The notes beneath the pieces were generated by a model. It had not been told where the DNA came from, searched no databases, and saw only the letters and a list, made by a program, of their open reading frames with translations. A stretch of DNA of 50,347 bases. It comes from an uncultured Lachnospiraceae bacterium. Lineage in GTDB: Bacteria; Bacillota; Clostridia; Lachnospirales; Lachnospiraceae. Of the stretch, positions 24,346 to 31,049 are shown in pieces. The translations under genes were made by a program, and so were the position numbers. The stretch is from positions 4,380 through 54,726 of the forward strand of contig CAJUEX010000019.1 of NCBI GenBank assembly GCA_910585715.1. The letters are read 5' to 3'. Every line of letters starts with the position of its first letter. Position 1 is the first letter of the stretch.

Positions 24346-24525
24346 TTAGTCTACGCTGATGATTTCTTTCTTATTGTAAGAACCACAAGCCTTGCAAACT
24401 CTATGAGGCATCATAAGCGCACCGCACTTGCTGCACTTTACCAATGTTGGAGCGCTCATTTTCCAATTAGCTCTTCTTTTATCTCTTCTACCTTTTGAAG
24501 ATTTGTTTTTTGGACAGATTGACAT
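24346..24525 (-). CDS. rpmF: 50S ribosomal protein L32
   Basis: 59 residues. Opens MSICPKNKSSKGRRDKRRA and carries four cysteines (CSKC and CKAC), the zinc-binding form of L32. Two ATGs stand in tandem; the second (24525) is 7 bases from GGAGG and is preferred, while the first overlaps the yceD stop as TAATG. Coupled to yceD, as is usual. Confidence 0.97.
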   Translation of the reverse strand: MSICPKNKSSKGRRDKRRANWKMSAPTLVKCSKCGALMMPHRVCKACGSYNKKEIISVD

Positions 24526-24527
24526 CA

Positions 24528-25052
24528 TTACACCTCCTTATTCGCATGAAAGATATCTTTAATCATTGCCATTCTAGGATCCGGTACGAAGTCATCACAT
24601 CCGCAATCACCTAGGTTCAGGTCTTTCCCACATTGTTTACAAATGCCTTTGCAGTCTTTCCTGCATAAAACCTTCATGGGCAAATTCATCAATATTTCAT
24701 TGTGGATCAGCTTTTCCGTATCCAGCTGGAAGCCGTTTAAGAAGCTTTTTTCTTCTTTCCGGTCTTCTGCTGCCTCTATTTCTTCCTTTGAAACGTGCTC
24801 TTCAAATTCCAAGGACAAATCACAAGGTATCTCTTTTAAGCATCTGCTGCAGTTTGCGGAAAGCGTAATGTCTATCCTGCCATTTAAAAGCACTTTACCT
24901 TTTTCCACTGCTTTCATGGTAAGGGTAAGCGGGGTTTTCTTTAAAATGGGGTAGCTTTCCAAGCCGCTTTGAAATATGTCTGCTTCATAAGGAACCTGCT
25001 TTTGCTCTGTCTTTTCTTCGGAAGATAACACATCTGTAAGATTTAATAGCAT
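24528..25052 (-). CDS. yceD: DUF177 (YceD) protein
   Basis: 174 residues. YceD-family proteins sit upstream of rpmF in nearly all bacteria and are linked to 23S rRNA processing or accumulation. Visible features are CSRCLKEIPCDLSLEFEEHV near 85-105 and a cysteine-rich tail (CRKDCKGICKQCGKDLN, CGCD) typical of the Firmicute form and probably metal-binding. Translationally coupled to rpmF. Confidence 0.92.
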   Translation of the reverse strand: MLLNLTDVLSSEEKTEQKQVPYEADIFQSGLESYPILKKTPLTLTMKAVEKGKVLLNGRIDITLSANCSRCLKEIPCDLSLEFEEHVSKEEIEAAEDRKEEKSFLNGFQLDTEKLIHNEILMNLPMKVLCRKDCKGICKQCGKDLNLGDCGCDDFVPDPRMAMIKDIFHANKEV

Positions 25053-25078
25053 AGTATACTCCTGTCCACACCTAAATC

Positions 25079-25107
25079 ATTATACATAGGGCGGGGGTGT
25101 TTGTCAA
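25079..25107 (-). promoter_or_regulatory. yceD-rpmF promoter
   Basis: Minus-strand TTGACA (25107-25102), a 17-base spacer and TATAAT (25084-25079): a full consensus sigma-A promoter about 20 bases before the yceD start. Confidence 0.88.
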
Positions 25108-25407
25108 TAATTTTCTTTCCAAGAATTAATTTTCAAATATCTTTTAACCATTACACAAATATTGTTCCACTTAATTATCTACTTATTCTCTATTATTTGA
25201 GCCAGACAGCAATGCCATCTTTTTTTGTTTTCTGTATTATACTAAACGTTCTTGGCTTTTACCATTACTTTTTCTAAAGTATAAATGGGACTGTTACCTT
25301 CCCTGCATAAAATTGATATGGTGTTTTCCTTTTGGACATGCTATATTTAAATGGTACTTTTAAAGGTTATTTGTTCCTTGAAAAAGGACGGACGGAAAGG
25401 ATTGTTT
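25108..25407. other. A/T-rich region upstream of the DUF6020-like gene
   Basis: About 300 bases with no ORF, between divergent genes. A possible extended -10 (TGCTATATT, about 25339-25347) could serve the plus-strand gene. Nothing else recognisable. Confidence 0.35.
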
Positions 25408-27021
25408 ATGAATATTCACATGTTTTCTTCATTTTTTCATAAGAGACGGATTGCCGCCCTTGGCGTCTCTGCTGTTACCGGCATGATACTTTCTATAGTG
25501 CAGGCGCTGTTGGTTCATGGCAGGGTACGCTCTGTTTTTACTTTAGGGGATTCGCCGCGGCTTTATATGTATGGCCTTATATTGCTTTCCTTTTTATTTG
25601 GTATCTGCTTTTATACGGCGGTGGTTTTTTGTATTCATCTTCTGATTGAGAGAAATCAGACTTTTCTTTCCTACCTGAAATATTTTCTTGTGTACTTCCT
25701 TTTATCAGGAAGCTTATTGCTTCTGGTATGGCCCGGTATTTTCAAGGGGGATGAATTTTATGTGCTGAAAAGCGCTTTAAGTTTCCAGCTTTCTCCTGCC
25801 CAGACGGGGATTACCAGTTGTTTTTATATTGTATGTCTTTTGTTTTTTCCAAATCCGGCTGTTATTACTTTTATGCAGATATTGGTCATATGCTGTATTT
25901 TTTCTTATATAATGAAAAATCTGTTTTCCATCTATCAAAGCAAAAAGGTATGGCTTATGCTTTTCCCCTTTTGCCTTCTGCCGGTGCTTGACGGCAATTT
26001 GTTTACCCTTCGGGCCACTTTGGCGGGATGGCTGTTTCTGCTGGTGCTTTTTCAAATATTTTTTGCCTGTAAAAGGGGTGCGTTATCCTTGCGGACAGGG
26101 CTGTTTCTTTCTGCTGTAAGCGGGCTGGTTATTGCATGGAGGACGGAATATATTTATCTGCTTTTGTTGCTGCCGGCTGCTTTATGGTTCTTAAAGCTTT
26201 TTTCCCTGAAGCGTGCCTGTATTTCCCTTGCAGTGATTTGCCTGTCCTTTCTTCTCTTTCAGATACCTAATAAGATTGCGGCAAATGGCAGCAACAAATA
26301 TCCCATTTCTCTTGTAATAAATCCTTTGGGGAATTTGTTTAATGAAGAGCATTTAGAGGGTCCCAGCGTATATGAGGACATTCTTACCCTGAATGAATTG
26401 ATTGATGTGCAAAGGCTGCGCAGGGATGCTTCCGTGCGGAATATCAGCCAGTACTGGAATATTCCCGATGTGCTGCCAAAGGAGCAGCTAAACCGTTTCA
26501 TGGGCGCTGCCCTCAGGCTGATTGTGTACAATTTTGATGATTTTTTAAAATACCGTTGTCTCACCTTTGCCCATACCAACGGCTTTTACCCGAATGAAAT
26601 CAACCATCCCGGAGGTGAAATGGTTTCCGGGATTTTGGAGCTTCATTATTATGATACGGATTTTAAAAAGGTGTTCCCTTTTATGGAGCCTCCTTTTGGA
26701 CAGGCAGTGCGGGAACAGGTCATTGAATTTCTCTCCTGCCGCCACTATGTACAGGGGGAAAGCACTACGAATATGTTCCTTCCGGTATTTTATAACTGCC
26801 TGCCGGCTTTCATTTTGTTAGCAATTGCTACCTTAACAGGATGCTTTCAGAAAAAGAAGGTATTTGTGGTTCTGTCGCTTTTGATTCAGATACAGCTTGT
26901 GCTGATTTTCTTAACGGCGCCTGCCATGTTTTTTATGTATTATTACTGCTTCTATTTGTGCGGGTATGCTTTTGCAGGGCTGTTTTTTCTGGATATGCTT
27001 TGCAGCGGGAAATATGTATGA
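25408..27021 (+). CDS. Polytopic membrane protein, DUF6020-like
   Basis: 537 residues with about 11-13 membrane helices and a larger loop near residues 300-450. The segment WPGIFKGDEFYVLKSALSF near 105-125, followed by a loop and a helix with FMQILVICCIF, resembles DUF6020/glycosyltransferase-39-like membrane proteins of Firmicutes, which are thought to act on cell-surface polymers. I start it at the ATG 25408, preceded by GGAAAGGA. An ATG at 25351 would add 19 atypical residues without a ribosome site. It stands alone on the plus strand inside an otherwise minus-strand segment, so it looks inserted. Substrate unknown. Confidence 0.6.
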   Translation: MNIHMFSSFFHKRRIAALGVSAVTGMILSIVQALLVHGRVRSVFTLGDSPRLYMYGLILLSFLFGICFYTAVVFCIHLLIERNQTFLSYLKYFLVYFLLSGSLLLLVWPGIFKGDEFYVLKSALSFQLSPAQTGITSCFYIVCLLFFPNPAVITFMQILVICCIFSYIMKNLFSIYQSKKVWLMLFPFCLLPVLDGNLFTLRATLAGWLFLLVLFQIFFACKRGALSLRTGLFLSAVSGLVIAWRTEYIYLLLLLPAALWFLKLFSLKRACISLAVICLSFLLFQIPNKIAANGSNKYPISLVINPLGNLFNEEHLEGPSVYEDILTLNELIDVQRLRRDASVRNISQYWNIPDVLPKEQLNRFMGAALRLIVYNFDDFLKYRCLTFAHTNGFYPNEINHPGGEMVSGILELHYYDTDFKKVFPFMEPPFGQAVREQVIEFLSCRHYVQGESTTNMFLPVFYNCLPAFILLAIATLTGCFQKKKVFVVLSLLIQIQLVLIFLTAPAMFFMYYYCFYLCGYAFAGLFFLDMLCSGKYV

Positions 27022-27040
27022 CATGTATGGACAGTAAAAG

Positions 27041-27100
27041 TTCCGCCCTCAGCCGCGTTTTTATAGAGCGGGAGCGCATAGCCACGAAGAAACATGTTCT
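27041..27100 (-). repeat. Lone arm of a family 1 palindrome
   Basis: Contains GCGTTTTTATAGAGCGGGAG at 27055-27074, continuing to CCACG, which matches the complement of the left inner arm in copies B and D. No partner arm is found within several hundred bases. It appears to be a decayed half-element just past the DUF6020-like gene. Confidence 0.55.
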
Positions 27101-27161
27101 ATTAAATCCCCGTTCCTGTGCCTGACTGGAAAGCTGTGGTCCAAACTGTTACATCCTGTTC

Positions 27162-28017
27162 TTACCTGTCCAGTTTCAGCTCCACAACAAATGCTTTCAT
27201 GCCATTTCCCCCTTTTGCATTTCTTGACTCATCTCCCATACAAAAGGGCCTGAATAAATTCTCCCTTACCCTGTCCGGCAACGGCCCTCCCCCATCTGCA
27301 AAGAATATCTACATACTTTCATCTCCTGTTCTGCCTCTTTTCATATTTCTGCATATTATTTTGTTTCTTTGCTTACTATATTCCCTGAGGCTTCCCCTTG
27401 GTTAGATGAAAGCTTAACGTTTCCTTAAATTTTTTGCCCAGTCATGCATTTAGGCAAAAAATTTCCGGCTCTAATGCATACAGTCTGTCTGCCAGCAAGT
27501 TTGAAATCAGATTTTGAACAATTCGTCCAAGCAGTCTTTTATCTGCAAAAGCAATTACAGACTTATCGGAATCCTTAAAGTGCGGGGATTTAAACCCTGA
27601 GACTCCACAAGGGACAATTCAAAGAAATCGTTCATCAGGGCATTACAATAAATTGTACGCTAAAGACAGATTGTTATCATTTCCTTTATCTGCGGGTCTC
27701 CGCATTCCCTTTCCGCAAGTTACAAATAGCCGATAACCGATGTCAGCGGTGTTTTCATATCATGGGATATATTTGCTATGGAAGATTTTAAAGCCATGGA
27801 AGAAATATTCTCCTGAATCACCGTCTGCTGAATCTTCTCGAAAAGTTCATTTATTTTTCGCACCACCTGATTCAGCTCCTCATCCGCAAGACAGACAGTA
27901 AGAAGACAGTTGGTTTCATCCTCCAACTGCCTTCGTATGGATGCGATTGTTTTCTTCAGTATGAAATATTTTGCTGCAAAAATGACAGCAACCGCAAAAA
28001 CAATATTACCATTCCAT
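27162..28017 (-). pseudogene. Degraded lantibiotic-type sensor histidine kinase
   Basis: Pieces of one kinase follow in order on the minus strand but in shifting frames. They are a membrane segment (NIVFAVAVIFAAKYFI), a linker with NCLLTVCLADEELNQVV, an intact HisKA box IANISHDMKTPLTSVIGYL, then a stop, DFFELSLVES after a second stop, an N-box-like DKRLLGRIVQNLISNLL in another frame, and G-box remains DGGGPLPDRVRENLF with an internal deletion before the end at 27162. The layout matches the short kinases paired with lantibiotic-type ABC exporters. Only the piece at 27720-27926 is an open frame. Confidence 0.85.
27427..27464. other. A/T-rich hairpin inside the kinase relic
   Basis: AAATTTTTTGCC at 27427-27438 pairs perfectly with GGCAAAAAATTT at 27453-27464 around a 14-base loop. 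It could work as a terminator. It lies at the break between the N-box and G-box fragments, so it may mark an insertion or deletion point. Confidence 0.5.
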
Positions 28018-28038
28018 GTTCCACAGCCTTATACCCCT

Positions 28039-28409
28039 TTACTTAAGCTCTGCCTTCCGAAATAAAAGAACGGCAGCCATTATAAACATAACGGCGGTTA
28101 CAAGCGCTGAAAGGACACAGGGCATCAGCAAAGCCATATTGCATTTTCCAAAGAAAGTACACTGCCATCAAGCCCATGCGCAATGCAATAGCCAGCGATT
28201 GCGGCAGTCACATATATAACATGTAAAACAACTGATTGCAAATATATAACCAGGGTCCTTGACAGTATGACTGACAGACGGCTATAGCCCAGCTTTATTT
28301 CATTGGTCACTGTACGGTTTCCAAAATCTGCCCCTATAAACCATGCGGCGATAATGGAAATAAGAAACATAAAGGATGTATCAGAAATAGTAATGGCACA
28401 ATACACCAA
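28039..28409 (-). pseudogene. Degraded ABC-2 type permease, C-terminal half
   Basis: The open part (28125-28409) contains FIGADFGNRTVTNEIKLGYS and SVILSRTLVIYLQS, typical of ABC-2 permeases for peptides or lantibiotics. A frameshift then leads into a last membrane helix ending LLFRKAELK at 28039. The N-terminal half is missing: the reading frame begins immediately after the pta stop. With the kinase relic it forms a dead bacteriocin-immunity-like locus. Confidence 0.75.
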
Positions 28410-29411
28410 CTACACAAGCTGCGCCTGCACTGCCGTAAGGGCAACCACGCCTACGATGTCCTCCCAGGAACAGCCTCTTGACAGGTCATTGACCGGCTTG
28501 GAGATTCCCTGGAGCATAGGACCGTAAGCCTCTGCTTTACCAAGCCTCTGCACCAGCTTATAGCTGATATTGCCGCAGTCCAGATTTGGGAAAACAAGCA
28601 CATTTGCCTTTCCAGCCACCTCGCTGCCCGGCGCTTTTGCCTTGGCGATATGGGGAACTAAAGCCGCATCCGGCTGCAGCTCTCCGTCAATGGTAAGGTT
28701 CGGATACTGTTCCTTTGCAATTCTGGTGGCTTCCACGATTTTGTCCACTAAGGGATGCTTTGCACTTCCCTTTGTGGAATGGGACAGCATGGCAATAATG
28801 GGCTTTGCATTTACCAGATTTTTAAAGCTCTTTGCCGACGTATCTGCAATGGCCGCCAAATCCTCAGCGGAAGGATCCTGATTCAGCCCGCAGTCCGCAA
28901 ACAGGAAGGTTCCGTTTTCCCCGTAAGGACAGTCCGGCACGTCCATAATGAAAAATCCCGACACCAGCTTGACCCCCGGCGCCGTCTTTAATATCTGAAG
29001 GGACGGGCGGAGCACATCCGCCGTGGCATGACAGGCGCCTGCCACCATACCGTCCGCATCATTTGCCTTTACCATTAACACCCCAAAGGTAAGGAAATCC
29101 TCCAATAAAATTTCCCTTGCCTTTTCCTCCGTCATGCCCTTTGCTTTTCTCGTCTCGTATAGCAGCTGCACATATTCTTCCAGCTTTTCAGAAGTCTTTG
29201 GATTGATAATTGTCACCCCGTCCAGCTCCACTTCCAGCCATCTGGCGCCGTCGTGTATTTTTTCTTCGTCTCCTACCATAATGATATTTGCAATATTTTC
29301 CTTTAATATGCTGGCAGCCGCAATCAATGTTCTTTTATCAGTTGTTTCCGGCAGAACAATGGTCTTTTTATCTGCTCTTGCCTTTTCTTTGATGATGTCG
29401 ATATATGCCAT
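28410..29411 (-). CDS. pta: Phosphate acetyltransferase
   Basis: Interconverts acetyl-CoA and acetyl phosphate in fermentation. 333 residues, the short single-domain form typical of Firmicutes. Motifs: IVLPETTDKRTLIAAA at the N-terminus, MVAGACHATADVLRPSLQ, VPDCPYGENGTFLFADCGLN, SHSTKGSAKHPLVDK, and VLVFPNLDCGNISYKLVQRL near the end. AAAGGAG lies before the ATG. The usual partner ackA is not next to it: the 3' flank is the decayed permease instead. Confidence 0.96.
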   Translation of the reverse strand: MAYIDIIKEKARADKKTIVLPETTDKRTLIAAASILKENIANIIMVGDEEKIHDGARWLEVELDGVTIINPKTSEKLEEYVQLLYETRKAKGMTEEKAREILLEDFLTFGVLMVKANDADGMVAGACHATADVLRPSLQILKTAPGVKLVSGFFIMDVPDCPYGENGTFLFADCGLNQDPSAEDLAAIADTSAKSFKNLVNAKPIIAMLSHSTKGSAKHPLVDKIVEATRIAKEQYPNLTIDGELQPDAALVPHIAKAKAPGSEVAGKANVLVFPNLDCGNISYKLVQRLGKAEAYGPMLQGISKPVNDLSRGCSWEDIVGVVALTAVQAQLV

Positions 29412-29476
29412 TCCCTTCTCCTTTCCTAACCGTCCAAACGAATCCCATAAGCATTTTATAAGTTTTTCTTACACTG

Positions 29477-29506
29477 ATTATAAAACAAACATCCCTTGTA
29501 TACAAG
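29477..29506 (-). promoter_or_regulatory. pta promoter with overlapping palindrome
   Basis: Minus-strand TTGTAT (29505-29500), a 17-base spacer and TATAAT (29482-29477). The 12-bp perfect palindrome CTTGTATACAAG at 29495-29506 covers the -35 box and could bind a dimeric regulator. Confidence 0.65.
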
Positions 29507-29611
29507 TTTCTTATTGTAAAAAATGTGTGCAAAATAAAATACAATTTTTTATGAATAAATTTTCAGAATTTTTCTTTTTTTTGTTGCACTTTTCCTTAAT
29601 AATATGTATGG

Positions 29612-29617
29612 TATACT
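29612..29617 (+). promoter_or_regulatory. Extended -10 of tmcAL promoter
   Basis: TATACT at 29612-29617 with TG two bases upstream (TGG-TATACT). No good -35 at 17 bases. The start codon lies about 28 bases downstream. Confidence 0.45.
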
Positions 29618-29644
29618 TATAGAATAAATAAGGAGGCGAGCTAT

Positions 29645-30880
29645 ATGAAGGTTACTGGAATTGTTGCGGAATATAATCCGTTTCACAATGGACATAAATA
29701 TCAAATTGAACAGGCCAGAAAGCTGACCGGCGCTGACTACATCATCGTTGCATTAAGCGGTAACTTCACACAGCGGGGCACGCCTGCCATACTGAATAAA
29801 TATGACAGAGCAAAAATGGCATTATTAAACGGTGCCGATTTGGTAGTGGAACTTCCATCCTTTTATGCCTGCGCCAGCGCAGAATATTTTTCCAAAGGCA
29901 CCATGACCCTATTTGAAAAATTAGGAGTCGTAGATTCCATCTGCTTTGGCAGCGAATGCGGCAATTTAAATACACTGATGGAAATTGCAAAGGTTCTTGC
30001 CTTTGAACCGGAAAATTACAAGAAAGAATTAAGGGCAAGCCTTAGAAACGGCTACAGCTATCCTTCTGCAAGGAATAACGCACTGTTGGCTTCCCTGCCC
30101 GGATTTGCCGCTTATTCCACCGTTATCTGCTATCCAAACAATATATTGGGAATCGAGTACCTGAAAGCTCTTTTACAGCTTGAAAGCAGCATTGTTCCAT
30201 ATACAAATGAAAGAGTAGGCTCCGGCTATCACGATTACGGCCTTTCCCAGGGATATAGCTCCGCTATTTCCATCCGCCATGCCCTCCGTCTGGAAAATCC
30301 TTTAGAATACATAAGGGCGCAAATGCCCGAAAACTGTTTTGAAATCCTTAAGGAAACCTATGGAAAAGCCACTCCTGTTTTTCAAAATGATTTTACCAGT
30401 ATTTTAAAATACCGAATGCTTTTAGAACACGAGAACGGTTATACACAGTTTGCCGACGTCTCAGAGGATTTATCCAACAAAATGAAAAAGCATTTATTTA
30501 CCACGACGGATATTTCTTCTTTCTGCGAATACCTGAAAACAAAGGATCTTACCCATGCCAGAATCAGCCGCTGCCTCGGCCATGTTCTTTTGGATTTAAA
30601 GCAGTCTGAGCTGGAGGAATTTTTAAAAGAAGGGACTATTTTTTACGGACGTATATTGGGCTTTCGGACAGCTTCAGCTCCCCTTTTAACAGAATTGAAA
30701 AAGCGCTCTTTGGTTCCATTGATTACAAAGGTATCGGAGGCAAAAAACCAGCTTTCTGAAATCGGATTGAAACAGTTTGAAAAGGATATGCAGGCTTCCC
30801 ATATTTATGAGTCTGTGGTGTCTACCAAGTTTGGGGTGCCGATGAATAATGAGTATCAGAGGGAGATTATTAAGTGTTGA
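29645..30880 (+). CDS. tmcAL: tRNA(Met) cytidine acetate ligase TmcAL (YlbM)
   Basis: Forms N4-acetylcytidine at the wobble base of elongator tRNA-Met using acetate and ATP. N-terminal nucleotidyltransferase fold with GIVAEYNPFHNGHKYQIEQA (the HxGH-type motif), SGNFTQRGTPAILNKYDRAKMAL and the later TNERVGSGYHDYG. 411 residues, the family's size. AAGGAGG precedes the ATG. It is divergent from pta, an acetyl-phosphate enzyme, so both touch acetate metabolism. Confidence 0.94.
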   Translation: MKVTGIVAEYNPFHNGHKYQIEQARKLTGADYIIVALSGNFTQRGTPAILNKYDRAKMALLNGADLVVELPSFYACASAEYFSKGTMTLFEKLGVVDSICFGSECGNLNTLMEIAKVLAFEPENYKKELRASLRNGYSYPSARNNALLASLPGFAAYSTVICYPNNILGIEYLKALLQLESSIVPYTNERVGSGYHDYGLSQGYSSAISIRHALRLENPLEYIRAQMPENCFEILKETYGKATPVFQNDFTSILKYRMLLEHENGYTQFADVSEDLSNKMKKHLFTTTDISSFCEYLKTKDLTHARISRCLGHVLLDLKQSELEEFLKEGTIFYGRILGFRTASAPLLTELKKRSLVPLITKVSEAKNQLSEIGLKQFEKDMQASHIYESVVSTKFGVPMNNEYQREIIKC

Positions 30881-30923
30881 TGTTGGAAAGAGGTTTACAG
30901 GAGTCGGGGTTTGGATTATGAAA

Positions 30924-31022
30924 GGAGGACACAGGAACTGCCAGGGGATGTATGGAACAGCTGTTTCTTGGCATCCCTGTAAAAATATATTTTCATACGG
31001 CTCCCACGTCCTCCTTCCAAAT
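30924..31022. repeat. Imperfect inverted repeat between tmcAL and copA
   Basis: AGGAGGAC and GTCCTCCT at the outside, with an inner stem near 30947-30977 built on GGATG/CATCC around CAGCTG. The reverse-strand end GGAGGACGTGGGAGCCG repeats the left end of palindromic copy C almost exactly, so this may be a decayed family 1 member. It lies between convergent genes and may terminate both. Confidence 0.5.
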
Positions 31023-31049
31023 CCCCCTCATAAACCACTCATTTCATCT

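Noticed and set aside
27118..27405. Plus-strand ORF of 95 codons
   Set aside because: It is antisense to the C-terminal part of the kinase pseudogene.
27720..27926. Small stand-alone kinase protein of 68 residues
   Set aside because: Kinase fragments continue on both sides in other frames, so it is one surviving open piece of a pseudogene.
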